NCBI GenBank assembly: GCA_030141605.1
Contig: JAQGDQ010000114.1
Coordinates: forward strand, 62,001 to 126,000
Length of the DNA stretch: 64,000 nucleotides
DNA from: Tubiluchus corallicola
Lineage: Eukaryota > Priapulida > Priapulimorpha > Priapulimorphida > Tubiluchidae
Direction of reading: 5' to 3'
The position numbers and the translations under genes were made by a program. The notes under the pieces are model-generated. The model did not search any database and was not told the origin of the DNA. It saw only the letters and a list, made by a program, of their open reading frames with translations. Positions 46,459 to 61,400 of the stretch are shown here, in pieces. Numbering within the stretch: position 1 is the stretch's first letter; each line of letters starts with the position of its first letter.

Positions 46459-49400
46459 TGTATGTATGTATGTATGTATGTATGTATGTATGTATGTATG
46501 TATGTATGTATGTATGTATGTAGCCAATAACATTACTATGTGTGGCCTCCTCCAAAACAATAGTGTGTACCAAAGATCTTAAAATTTTGTGGCTACTGAT
46601 TACAGTTTCTTTAGTGATTTTGTAATCTATTACTCATCTGATACTAATGTACAAAAGGCGAATTTTCTGGCAGATACATTAATCATTTAGTAATAAGTTA
46701 CTGAACAGAGTAATCAATACATAACAGTAATCAGTTAGTAATCAGGTGTGTTGCTTTTACTATAACTACAACTATTTGCATGACTGCTCTCAAACCAAAA
46801 TATGTCATTAGAATCTTATAATTCATTTTTACTTCACAGTTTGTATGCTTGAGTTGTTTTAGATTTTGAAACTTTTTGTAAACTATTGCTTCCATTTCAC
46901 AAACATAGCTGGAGAAGAGGTTGATGAGTACGGTAGGCCTTTTCAACTGTTACGACGTGACAAAGATGTTGCAGAAGTGTTTGATGAACACGGAAGACCT
47001 ATTCGTCAGTTAAGACTTGACAAAGGTGCCCTAGAAGTGGTTGATAAACATGGCGTTGTTATACGTTCGCAATTTCGTAGAACTGAATTTGAAAAGGGAG
47101 ATGAATATGATATTCACCGTCCACGATTTGGCAGACGTAGAACTAAGAAAACTCCTGAGCGTGATGGAGGTGAATTTGCTTTTACTGCTATATATTTTGA
47201 TGTATGTTACATTAGAATATCTGGTTTCAGACAGAATTGTATTTGTACAGTAGGCGCCATTTATTAGACTCATGGTTAATAGAATCAGTTGCCTAATTGA
47301 CTCAAAAACGTCTGGTACGGGCTTCTATATATTCAAATATATATACAAATTGTCGGTAATTGACTCAACTAACTCTGCATAATTGACTCAATATTTTTCC
47401 TTCTCAATTTGTACTTAAAATAAGACACTTGTGTGGGTGCCCAAAGAGCTTTTACTGCTTTTATGTTACCTTTGCGTAGATTTTGTGTTCTATAATATAC
47501 GTAGAAATAGTTATGTTAGGTATAGCTTTGCTTGCAAATAGGGTACGTTTATCATATTCACTAATATGTTAGCGTAGCGGTTTTGCGTTGAATCTGCCAC
47601 CTGCTTATCCAGTGCAGTTAGCCTCGTTGTTTCTGGAAGCTAAGCATTTAATCGCTTGCTGGTATACTTTTGAAGTTGCCGCTGCTTTTCACAGGGAGAA
47701 CAAGGTCTTCACCAGCTCAAGCGCTAGGTGACTAGGTGTTTTGCATGAACGTGTGCAGTATATAGCAACAAATTTTCAACATTTTTATCATTATGAGAAT
47801 CTCATTAACTAACTTCTTTTTGAAGAAATGAAGCAACCGACCTTGTGTGAATTTTTGCAATTTGTAGTGGTAATAATCAGATCTGTGCTTTTTTATTAAT
47901 TCACTTATATAAATTAGTATTCTTAAATAGTTGCACATAGGAATTTTGACATTAATTTGTTTCTAAAATTCATTCAGAACCTTTGCAATGCCTGCTAAGG
48001 TGATGTGTGATGGTTCATACTCCTGTACTAGAATGGGCTAGACCTGTTGGCCAATTGAATCAGTCGGTTAATTGGGTCAAAACACTTCCATCCCAAAGTG
48101 AGTCTCTTAAGTGGTACCTACTTTATATATTCTGCGTGGAACAAAATTAAATCTAGGTTTTTTGCAGTTATCTGTTCTGTACATTAAAGATGTTAAATGC
48201 TATGCACCTCTTGCTAATATTGTTATAATAAATAAACAGAAACACTAGAAAGCCTTATTTGAGTTGTTATAGTGACTTTATTTCAGAAAGACCTCAACTT
48301 TGCAACTCTGCTGTTTTGGTTAGTTGCCAAATCAATTAATAAAACAAGTAGTGACAAGGCAAAGCTAAGTTAATAGTTTTCTTGACACCTTTAAAGGAAT
48401 TAAAGGCAGATTGCAAATTACTTTTTAAGTACTGTCCTTTTTGTATGTGCAATCAACACTGATGTTTTCAAGATTCCCGAACACTTTCTACTTTGTTTCT
48501 GTTTTTGATCAATAGCCTATTAATCGATTTCATCAATAGTCTAAGCTTATTGTCTATGTTGAGTATACTACTCTGTATAGTACTTACTGCCATGTCACAC
48601 TTGTTAACTCCGGACTAGAAGCATCTCAGATTTTTGGAAAGGATCTTGAATTAACTTTGAACTAGTGTCGAGTCTGACTTATTTATTGTGAATAAAATAG
48701 AAGGTTGTGCCATTCCCCTGATAACGTAAAACTATGTTGTCTACTTTAATATGGACATTTTTCTTTTTCTAATTAGTTTCTTGTTCACTTGTTTTGCCTT
48801 GAGTCTCAGTCTTAGATGAGAGCAATATATTATAGAAGTGTCCAAGAATGTGTCGAAAAAGTGAGATGCCTGTATCGTACTCAAAATTATCTACCTCTTG
48901 AAGCTATAGTATATTTTTACAAGTCAATCTTTCAATCTTCTGTGGGACACTTCAGCCATGGGCTGGTGCTGTACCTTGTAATATCAACCCATTTTAAAAA
49001 TTACAGAACCATGTAGTCAGTTGGTCTGGGTTCAGCCCTGCAGTCACTGAAGGTCAGGTGCTACATTGCAGATACTCTCATGATCTCTCGTTGTTAGTTA
49101 CTAAATGGCGATAGTATTTCAGCAGCATTTGTTTTTCTGTTGCTTTTTGTAGTTTCACACTGGACACCCCTAGATGCGAACTGGCTGCTGTGGAATTCTC
49201 AACCAAAAATTTCAGCTTTGGGCAATTCAAGAATAATATTAACAGATGCCTCCTATCACTATTAGCAAATTAGTTGTAAAAATTTTTGTTCTCTGGACAT
49301 GTACTTTTCTTCTTTATCATCTATATCATCACCTTGTTTCTGTAGCCCTTAACCCTGTGTCATCATTGGTCTTGTTTTGGGTGGCTTGTATATGTCATAT

Positions 49401-52400
49401 ATGAACAAACATGATATTATGTAATTATAGTTATATGGTAGTAGAAATAGCAGATATTTTTGTACGTCTGGAGATTTAGATAATGCACTTTATTGTAGAA
49501 GCTTAATTTTACAAATTAAATGCTTAAAAAACTGAAATAATTTTATTGATCTTGGTTACACACTGCATGAAATTGAATAAACGTAATTAATTTATTTTTT
49601 GAATTTTAATAGAAGAAGGTGATATAAAGAAAAAGTGGAGTATTGGCTGCATTGAAGCTTATGCTAACTTGCTGTTACCACCTTCGCCTGTAGGTAAGCA
49701 AAGTTACTCCATTAATAACAGCTGTATGAGGTTCTCTGTGTATTATAGCTTGAACTGTAAACCTCTTGATATAGCCTAAAATAACTTATTGTATAATGAT
49801 AAAAAATGATTATAATGATTGTATAATGATAAATATAGAAGTTTGCTCATGATACGATTTATAACAATAGTGTAATTATTATTGTGGCAAGGTAAATTGT
49901 TTCATTTTTTGTATTTATATTTTTATTTCTATCCATTTGACAATTATATGCCTAAGCAGGTTAACAAAGTCACTTTTTAACAAGCCTAATAAAGAACCAC
50001 ATTAAAATAGGATACCAGTTATAGCATAAGGATTATGTTACTGATAAATATTTTTATTGAATAATCACTTAAATAGCGATTTTCGTATGTTAAACTGAAT
50101 TTACACATACCACGATACATATCTACCACAAGTGCAATACTGCAGTATATTTGTTGTCATACGAGTCAGTCCTAATTTTACTTAGAGCTCATGTCATCTG
50201 TGTAGCCCTTTTCTATTTGCATCAGCAGGGAAATAAGCATTTTGTTTAAAAGTAAGAAATGCACAGACTCGTCTACAGACATAGACGAGACAAACTTGAT
50301 TGGAGAATTCAAAATATAGTAGTTTGAATCATACTTTGAAAACTTTGTCTTGAGCATTTCAAGTAATGGAGATGCTGTGATATTTTTAAATTATGTTGAC
50401 TGTTGCTTAAAAAGCACTGACTTTCATCATTTAATATAACTAACATTTTTTAGAGTTGGGTGAGCCAGAAGAAGCAGAAAAAGAAGGAAAATTACAAGTG
50501 AGGAAACATGCAAAATCGAAACAATCAATTGGTGCGTCAGTTAGTACTGAGGAAGAGTTGATTGAAAAAGGCAAGGCTGCAGCACTACGCCGAAAACAGA
50601 GAAAGGAGACCGTAGAGCAACTGATCATTGATCCTGGTCATCTGGCAAGATTTACTCGTACTGACAGGTAAAGGAGATTGTCAGCTTTAAAATTAAATTT
50701 CAAGACTTCCCAGATTAGTGTAAGACCACAGATTACAAGACAGTGTAACAACGGATTTGTATAACACATGATTGCTGTTGTAACTGAGTGCGCACTCTGT
50801 TCTGGTTACCTTTGGCAAGTTGTCTATAATGTTGCATTTGTTGGCGGGTGGTAGCTACTTGGCATTCATATTACCCTGGGCACATCCAGCTGCCATGGCT
50901 GAGAGGAAGAAATAATGTAAACCTATCTGTTAAGAAAAAGCTGAAGTTTCTCGTGAAATTGTTCAGTGTGAATCATCCGTAGGAACAGCATGTGAAGAAT
51001 ATGGAGTCGAGAAGATAACAACACTAGAGCCAGGCATACGGAAATCTAAAGAAAGAAGCTTGTGTTAAGATACTTTGCTGAGCCTGCACTTATGAAAACA
51101 TATGCAAGTGGCTAAGAAAGCTGAAAGATAAAAATTTTGAAGAACCCGTATAACTGGTTTTTTTCAGGAGCAGTCCGATATTATACTTGTTCATGGAACC
51201 GGAATTTAGAATGCTACAAATATCCAAACTAGCTTAGTAAATGGATATATAAAACCTTGTGCATGTGATGAACAGCCTCTGTAGCAATTATAATTGTCAT
51301 GGAATTGGTAATATTAGACTTTATGAAGCTGATAGTACACCAGTGGAAGAACTGAAGTCCTACAGACAAAAGTAAATTAAACATAAAAATGAAGACTGCA
51401 ACTGTTGTTACCCTTGTGTAAGGTGCCGAGGAGACTTTGCTGTTTTAACTTTCAATATATGCTGATGGAAATAAAGAAATGACACTTGGCTATATAAGTT
51501 GAATAAGGAAAAAATTTCAAAATTGCATATGCTGGTAGATGCGTAAACTGAAGTTGGTGATCATGGGGAAATCAGCATCTAAGAGACATTGTGAGGTAAC
51601 TCACATCACAGTGTTATTACTGTAAGCTGTAAGAAAATAGGAGGAAGATGTAAAGTTCAACATAGTCTAGACAATGCTCCTGCACATCCCAGTGCTAGCA
51701 ACTTTACAAGTCATGGTGATAAGAAAGGGTGTGTTTGGCCACCTTAATGTAACATCAGTGGGCATGCCACTGGATCAAGGTGTCTTCACTTCCTGCAAGA
51801 TATTGTAATACAGATGTTATTTGGGTGTTATTCACTGTTTTGCTCAACGTAATCTGAAAACGATTAAAAAACAGGAATTGCATATATAGTATTTTGATGC
51901 ACTGCTATCCTTTTTTAGGGCAAGGAGACATCTGCGGAAACAAGAGGAACGTCAGAGATCATTTAGAGAAGCAGATGAGTTAGCAACTGAAGTCAGACCA
52001 TTGCCTGTTCAAACAAAAAACCTGCTGGTGGGCTCATTATGAATACAAAAGCCAATTATGTACCATGTTACCAAGTTTACAAGTATTGATGTTGGTTGGT
52101 CGGGCTGGTTGAGTAAATAATTTTATTGCATTTCATGTTGCAAAGATGGATTTTCCAAGAATGTTGTGTTATACAAATCGCATGTTGAAGGTGAAATTTC
52201 CCATATGGAGACTGGACAATCTTAGAATACCTGTTCTTGTTCTGATTTTGTTTAAAAAAAGTGATTTAATCTGTATACTATAAAATAGTATAAGAATTTG
52301 ATTAAAACAACACTGCTTCTTAGGTTAATTCACTTTATCATATGTAAAGAAGTGTTTTTAATGCTGTTACATCTTTTAACTTTCTGCATTCAATAAAGGA

Positions 52401-55400
52401 ATACTGTGCATCATATCAAAAACCTTTTTTGTTTTTATTTAGGACCAAAGTAGCTCTTCTGTCTTGATAACAAGCTCCATGGCTGGGAAGGCAATGCGCA
52501 ACTCAATGTTTGGCGATGTAAAGGCTGTAAAACGACTTCGCAAAATTGTGGTATGCTTTCAGTTAGACATTTTAGTTGTCCTAGGAATAATTTACTATGT
52601 CTATGTACCTAGACGAAGTGCGGTGGCAGAGGTTAGTGTATTGGCTACTGAAGTTAAGATGTTGCAGAGGCTAGTCAGTGAGTGGTTGGATCGATTCTCA
52701 CTCTGGAAAGTTTCATTTGCCATACTCATTTTGGCTGTTCACTTTGTAGAGGGAGGATGTGTTCACAATCGAATGTAGGTTAGACACTTCTGCTGGTTTA
52801 CTGGCTCATTTTAGAGGCATTGCGTTGATAATGAGTCAGGTCAATCTCACCACCACTATCTAATTTGAGTAGGACAGAATACTGGTTTTGGCTGCCAGGA
52901 TTCCAAATTGTATTTAAAAGTACCTAGGGAGACTTTATAAGTTGTGCCCACTTGAATTTGGAATTAAAGAAGCATAAGATAAGAATCAAGATGTTTTTAG
53001 GTCTTTTCATTTTGTTGTTTCTTAGCAGTTGATACTGCCTGTGTCATCGCTGTCCTTAATTCCTCCTACATTTTAGGGCCATTCAAAGTAGATACCAGTA
53101 ATTAGTACAACAAAGTGCAACATGTAATTTAGAATTCATTTGATTGCCACTAAGGTCTTTTAGTGAGTTGTACTTGCTTATTTTTGGAATTTGGTATTGT
53201 TCAGCCACACAATAACAGGTATAAATATGTGGTTATTGTTTATATATAATGCATACAAATTTAGAAAATCCTTCAAGTGTATACATGAATTCAGGTCCAT
53301 GATTCAAAGATATATTATTAATTTCGTTCAGAGTAAATATAAATATAAAAAAAAAATCACATATAATGCTTTGTATGTTTTCAGTGCACCTTTTTGTATT
53401 TTTTAGTAATGTTCAAAGGCAGGTTTCAAGGGGGTCACTTGAGGCAATCATGCACCTTAACTTACAAAGAAAAATAAAAAATTGCAAAAAATGAAAGCAG
53501 AAATAAAAAAATGAAGGAAAAGATGAAGGCTAGTCAAACTTCATCGGTTTAAAATATGGGTGAGAAATTCCATGGGAGAAGAGTGACTAACTGGTTCAAC
53601 CCTGATGAATATTCATAGGGACATTCATTTGAATGTCAGTGACATTATTACTCGATTTGCCATGAAAAACTCTATGTGTTATGTAAACAAATCATCCATT
53701 TTATTTTTTTATTTAGTTTTTCTTTTTATGTTCATTTATTTACCTTGAAAATGCTTACTTTGATGCATGTACTGGCTCAGTATCACAATGGTGAGATGTA
53801 GGTCACTCTAAACCAGACCAGAATGTTGGAGAAATTTGTGTCAATAAAATCATGTTTTTATCAACATGTGCTATCATTTTACTTTTTATTCTAAGAATAT
53901 GAGTATATATAATCTGTAAAAGATTTAGCGCCACATCACCCCCACCCTAACTTTTAACTCTGGAGCCGCCCCTGGTAACATTTGGTCTTCTTGAAAGGAT
54001 TGCCGTTTCTTTACTTTTATCTGTTAGTATATTCAAAATATGATGCTTTCTTTAGTTATGTTCCCCATCTTTCTTGGGTTACCTTTTTATTGTTTGTGAT
54101 ATTCAAAATTCAATTGGACGATAATACCATCTTCTTAGCTAAAATACTTTAAATCTTTTTAACAAAAGTTGTTTATTAGTTACAAATGGCAAACTGATGT
54201 GTGATTTTGACCTAAGTAACCAGTCAGCAGTCAGAGGTGTCATACTTCTGTAGAACAATGATAAAATTGAAACCGTCTGACTATATTTATAACTCTGTGT
54301 GTGTGCTCATAAGTTTTGGACTTTTCATCAAAAAGTGTGTTCAGTTAATATGCTAGTATGAAGCATTTTTAGTTCTTCATAGACTGTTATATGGAGGTAT
54401 GTTTTTTATCAAACTGTACAACATATTTTATGATTTTCCGACAATATAATTTGTCTGCTTTTTAAGTGGTGTAATGCGACGATAATTATTTATTTGCTGC
54501 AAAATCAGCTGCTTTTGGTTTAAGTTAAATGATTGTACTTTTATGCTGTGTTAATTCTGCAATGTTGAACTTATTGACCAATTACACTGCAAACAACATG
54601 TTTCAACATGGTTAAGGAGATGTTTAATGTCGAAAAGTCTGAAAAAGAATTCTAGATTACATAATTGTATAGTTTAAGAATTGGCTTGTTCTGTTGTAGG
54701 ATCATGCAGACAGTGTCATGTGCATGCAATTCGATAGGCTTAGAATCATCACTGGAGGTTTGGATGGTGTGCTAAAAATATGTGACATTAGAAGTGGTGC
54801 CCGCATTGCAGAGCTTTTTGGACATCTGGTCAGTAGTTATAAACATTGTTAAACGTTTTAAAATGTTTTTCTTGTAATCTTTGACTTTAGGCTTTGACTT
54901 TTTGACATAAACTTGATTTTTCCATGTTTATTTTAGGGTTCATTTTTAATGAAAGCTTTTATGAACTATTTAAATTGGCTTTAAGTTAAATAGCTTGGAA
55001 AAATGATTTACAATGCTTAAAATTTAAACCATTTTATACATATAATTGGCATATAATGATTAATTTTCATTGTATTTTTAGGGCGGAATTCATTGTTTGC
55101 AGTTTCAGGCTAACATAATGTTTAGTGGATCGTGGGACAGAAATATTATCGTAAGTCTTTTGCTCGGCAAAGTAAAATTAGTGTCTCGGAGTTCTTAATA
55201 TCCTAGAGCAAAACTAACCAACAGCCATCTCTTACTATAAAAATTTTTTCCCAGATGTGTATAGTGAAACCCTTTTGGTGCTTCCAGTACTGGCAGCATG
55301 CAAAATTTTTACAAGTATCGTGACTACAACATTGAATTACTAGTTTAGATGCTGCTAGAGTGAGTGCTCTTGACACATTTTACTTGCCAATAGGCACAGT

Positions 55401-58400
55401 TTTGTCAGTTTTTATAAGATAATTGTAAGCTTATACTGTGTGGTATAAATAATAACATATTGTAAGGTATTAATAAATGTAACTGAAATTTAACATCACA
55501 AAACGTGTCTATGGTTCTATAATAATTGGTGCAATACTTAATTAATTTTTTCTAAAATATACTTTTATCCACATTGTGTGGATTAATTTTGTTCGATATT
55601 GGTTTTTTCCGATCGAATCTGATATGTTTTACTTAAGGTATAGACTCGACATGATTTGATATTGCACAAAAATTTCGTGATATAGTACTTTTTGTTACCA
55701 AGGTTAAACACTTTAATCTCGCTTTAACAATTGAGATTAATGTTTCATTTAACTGAAATGATGAACATACTTAACCTCATTTTGATTTTCAACTATTTAA
55801 TGTACATTTTACATTCAGACTGAATTTACTGAGAAATTTTGATAATATGAATTCAACCTTATAAACTTTAAATTGGTAACATCAATACATGAAAAACAAA
55901 AAGGTTTGCATTAGTGCTTTAGCAAAATTAAAACAGTCTGTCAAGAAACTAGTGTGAATTATTAACAACGTGTGACATGTTCCTTCACCAAGAGTTGATA
56001 GCACGGTCAGAATCAGTATCAGGTCTAACAAGGGACAATTAAATTTCATCCCTATTAGCTTTAGGGGAGAATCAGAGATCAGTTGTATAACCGAAAATTT
56101 AAACAATCAAATTGGTCATGTATGTTTGACAATCGCACATAACTTGCTATGAATTCCCAAGTAGCTATTTGTTGGTCAAATGTAGCCTGTATCTGCACTG
56201 TTACTCGTCAGTGGCTAGACAGGTTTGAGTGTGTGTGGTTCAACAGGGAGAGCGCGGCAAGTTAGGTTCTCCTGAAGTTAATAATATGTTATAGGCTACT
56301 GTAGTAGAATATGTCATGTGGCTGTACTGTCTGATTCCCTGGTCAAGCTCCATTTGCATGCTAGCCCAGCAAAGTAGACAGACTGATTATTTAGAAACTT
56401 CTTACATTACACCCGAATTAGTTAAATCATTACTGCTTTGCGTAAGACATGAGTATGGATGTATGAACTTTGCCTTTTTTGAAGGTTTGAAAGTTCAAGC
56501 CAAGTAAAAGTAGACCGATGTTTAAGTTGCCAGTTGTTATGTTGGGAAATGTCAGAATTTTGCTAAATATTGGGTATCGGACAATGCTAGTTTGAATATG
56601 CACAGGTGTAGTCAGATTATGCACTGAATCTGGCACATTTCTTTTATTAGGCATACTTGATTTATAATTTTAGGCATGGGATATAGTGAAGTTTGAACCG
56701 ATTGCTGTCCTTCCTGGGCACTGTGGATCAGTGACGTGTTTAAAGTTTAACAACGAATACCTGTGAGCTTTACATTAATTTTTTGTGTTAAATAGTTTCA
56801 CTTTTCATTTGCATTCAAACAATTATTTTTGCTATGTTAGCTCGTATGTGCAAGCATATTCTAAAATGGTTTAATTAGTTTAATGAAACTGTTTTTACAT
56901 GGAAAAAAGCTCATCTTGTTTTCTGATAGTAAGTTTGATGTTCTTTGCTTTGAGTGTGTAATGTGCTCTTTTGGCATTGCAGAACATCTGGTTCAGAAGA
57001 TGCAACAGTTAGGTTATGGTCTATGAATGATTACAGTCTTGTAAGAGTTATAAATTTCGACAGTGAAGCAGTTAGTTGCATGACACTGCAAGATAGTTTC
57101 CTGATATGTGGATCCGACGATAAGTATGTTACTTGATTATGTTATTTAATGTCTGAAATGCATGTCTAAGAAACTTGGACAGATAAGAAATGAATGTACA
57201 GCAAACCCACGTTATAATGGACCTCGGATATAACAGACTTTTTTGCTTGTGCGGATACATTTTTTACTACCAGCCAAGTCCTCTATAATGAAGCCAACAT
57301 CCAGATCGCAGGCTTAGGTCAGCATGTACAGCACATCCCAGTATTAACAACAAGATAATAAGAAAAGAAACACGTACATAATATTGACTATGAAACACGA
57401 ACCAGAGTAGAATGTGGCCACCTTCAGTTTTGAATCACAACAGCTTTAATACTCGTGATGCGTTTTTCATACGTGTACAAGTACGTTTTATTTAAATAAA
57501 CATACATTTTAGGATATTTTACCCATTTGCCTGTGTAAAGTGATAGGTTAAAATACATGGCCTAGGTCCCATAAAACAATTGCAGCTGCTAGAGTAAGAA
57601 GTGCTAGTAATTAAATGAAGTAAGCTTTTCCATTATCTTTTTCATTTTTTATATTAAATATAAAATTCTGCCAAATTTACATGCTCTTCACCAAACTTAA
57701 AACAAAGTCAGGCCAGCAATTTATTCTATCTTCACCAAACTTAAAACAAAGTCAGGCCAGCAATTTATTCTTCATCGCATTGTCATTTGTTCTAGCCTAC
57801 CATTAGGTTATCAGGTTGAAAGACTACTAATCAGTTAGTTTAACACTTCAATTTCAGGATTAAATAGACATGAATGCATACATTAGTTGTACTAGTATAT
57901 GAAAATACATGGCGAAGGCCTATTTCGCATCTTATCTCAGAAGCTGAAGTTCCACGCTAGTTTAGTGCTTTATGTCATCTTTACTTCCCTTTTGTGCACT
58001 ATGTATGCAGAAACAATCATGTTAAGTACCGTTTTGTTTATAAACATGGTTTAAAAGCGGTTTTGCTTTGAATCTGTTACCCAAAGAATTTCTGGAAGCT
58101 AAACATTTAATCACTTGCCTAGCAGTTTCCTTTTGGTGCTCTCATTGCAAATCACGCTTTCGAGCTTAGTGAGATAACAGTCAAAGATGCAGGTACAGTA
58201 ATCAGCCGGTATTCCTTGTGACTTACAAGAGTGAACACCGTACAGCAAATAAGGGCAGTATAAGTGAGCAGACGATTCAGAACTAGTTTAGTCACACACA
58301 ACAACAGATTTTCAACATTTTTATAATTACGAGAACTTTGTGGGCCAATTTCTTCGCGAGAAAATGAAGCAGCCAACTTTGAAGGAATTTTTGTAATTTT

Positions 58401-61400
58401 TGCAAATAAACGGACTTAGAAAAGTCTGTGATTTAGAAAAGTATACTTTTTAATTTATTGCTAATTCACTTATATAAATTAATATTTTCAAAATATTTCT
58501 TTTCTAATTTTTAACTGCACAAAGGAATTTAGGCATTACTTTGTTCCTAAAATTCATTAAAAGCCTTTGCAGTGCATAGTAAGCTGATGACTCATGCTTC
58601 TATACCTGTAATACTACACCCATCGTTTAATAGGTTCAGTTGGTTAATTGGGTCAAAATACGTCAGTCCCAAAGTGAGTCTATTAAGCGGTGCCTACTGT
58701 ATATCCATATATATGGGAAAAACTCAAAAATCACATAAAAAAATTGGCAGTTCTTGGATATGTGACATTTAGTGATAGAAAAGTTAAAGACGATGTGATA
58801 GAAGCTTTGCTGTAAAACAGAAAGTTTTGAAAGAAAAAATTCACTTACGTTAAAATTTAGCAAAAACTATTTTAAGAAGAAACATATGGAAATTCTCAAG
58901 CAAATTCATGAAAAGCTAAAACAAACAGAAGAAAAAAGGCGATTAATTTCGCAGAAGAAATTGAGCAGCAAACAAAAAATGATTTTTCTAGGCATTTTAA
59001 AACAAGAAGGACTTTGCAGAACTTTCAACCAAAGAAAAAGCTGATTGTAGAAGGAATTGAAGGTCTAATTACTGTAGCTAAGCATCAAACTGAAGCCATA
59101 GCAGAATTTTTTCAAAAGATGTTTAATCATGAAAATGCAGCTGGGTTAAAAGGACTGATCACTATCCAATGAAAGTTGCATTTACTAAAGAAGAAGTAAA
59201 GCATGCAGCAAAACCACTGGAAAACACCAAAAGCTCAGCCACAGATGAATTAAATACTGAGTTAGTTTCGTAGTTTGGATCACATACTTTATATGCAGAA
59301 ATTGCTGAAATTCTTGCATAATACAGTAAGCCCTCACTTAAGAAAGCTAATGCATTCCAGCAAAACAGGTCGTTAAAGGAAACAATACCTTCCGTAGAAA
59401 ACAATGTAAAAGCATTCAGTTGCTTTCTCTACTGAAAGATCAATAATATTGGTCTGCGTAAGAGCACTCACTAGGCTGCCATGCAGGACAAAAATCAATA
59501 ATATCTGATTACGTAAAACTCTCAGTACCTTGCTTGACTGAAATTAATAATGCTTGGCTCATATATCAAACACTCTACGACGTTTGTTGCTGACAATTTT
59601 TAACTAAAAGTTAAAACAGAGCTAAAGTTTGCAGTGAAAATTCAAATTTGAAATATAGACTCTTTCTTGCATAGACATATCTTTCTCTGATTGATCTCCT
59701 TGTGCCACTTCTTCCTCTTCCTCAATCTAGCATTGGTTGCATCGACTCTTTTTTCATCTAAAACTTCTTTTCGGCACTGCAAAGCATTAGCAACATCTTG
59801 TCCCATCTCTTAATTTCACTCTATATGAATTATTTTCACAAAAAATCAAGTCTAGCACCAGAACTGTATTTTATGCAGGTGCTGTATGTAGATGTTTAAC
59901 CCTAGCCACTTCTGATTAACGTACCTGAGAACTTTTCTCGTGTTGTTCTTCCGGTAGGGTAAATGCAAATGATGTGAAGGCAGCAATAACTAACCCATTA
60001 ATGTAACATGAGAGATTTTTATCAGATGAATTTGAACTCCAAGCATGTAGGAAAGCGCTGTACTAGTTAAGGGGTTGTTAGCAATGAATCATTGCAGCGA
60101 GCATCTGACTTCATAATAGGGCAAATTATTACCGTGATTTCTGTTAATAAGATGAGTGCAGTAAACAAAATTTCAGTGCTTGAAGGCTGAAAAAATCGTC
60201 GTTCATTCGAAGGCATGAAAGGTGTCAAAATGTAAAACCAAACGTCGTTAAATGGGGAGTCGTTAAGCAAGGACTTACTATATCCCAAAACAGGTACCCC
60301 TCAAGATATTCAGAAAGGAATGCTTATCCCTTTATCCAAGCCAGGAAAAGGTGTGAGCCTATAGAAATTCTTAGACCATTGAAGTTACTTCAAATGGAAA
60401 TTTTAAGGAATTAAGGAAAATTTTGGCCATCTGCATGTTGACTAGATCTATGACAGATTACACACTTACACTCCAACAAGCCAAGCAGCGTCAGTACGTA
60501 GGACGGAGTACTACAGAATTAGTTCAAACCTGTAAGTTACTTGCTGAAAAAGCCATCTCTTCTTTTGATTACTCAATATATATACTCATCATCGATATGT
60601 CAAATACCTTTGATTCTGTTCGGAGAAAAACTCTTCGGGGACAAACTTCGTTGTCTAGAAGAAATCCTTAAGCCTGATGAAATACACGTCATAAGTATAT
60701 AATGTTAGAAAATTTGTTAATTCAAGTCAGGTGTGAATGGAAGTTGAGTCAGCCATTTTCAACAAACAAAGGAGTAGTTCAGGATGACTGCTTAAGCCTT
60801 ATACTTTTCTCTTTATATCTTGCCATAGCTCTCACTAAGGATAAAGTTATGTCATTGAAAGACCTAGAAGATCACAACTATACGATTCTTGATCCTAGGT
60901 TAATACCAATATTACAGAATTGGCGAAATTACAAAATAATTTTGGATATCAGTGGGCGAAAGAAAATCTCAAAAAAAGATCTGCATGGAAAAATAAAAGA
61001 ACCTTGCACTAGAAAAATAAAAAGGCGTCCGGTAAGACGGATTGGACATATGCTTGAGCTACCTGTTGATAATCCAGTGAAGATAACTTTTCAACAAGCT
61101 GCAGGAGGAAAATGTTAACATTTTCAGATTTTGCACAGAAAGAGTTAAACACTTCAGCACTGATTCTTACAGAAAAAATTTAACCCACTTGGGACATTGC
61201 AGTGAGTAGGAGTCCTGGCATAAGATGGTGAACAGAATCATGTCCCTGGACATATACTTTATTGGATGATAATCATACTTAGGCTTCCTTGGATTGCATT
61301 GTATTACATAAAGACTAAAAGTACTTCCTTTCTTAATTTTTGCTTTTTCTCTCTGTTTGTTCACTTTAAATTAATATTCTTGCATCTAGAAGGATAAGTT

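Noticed and set aside
52464-52778. 104-codon open frame
   Set aside because: Only its first part (to 52550) is an exon, in a different context; the rest is read-through into the intron past a good GTATGC donor.
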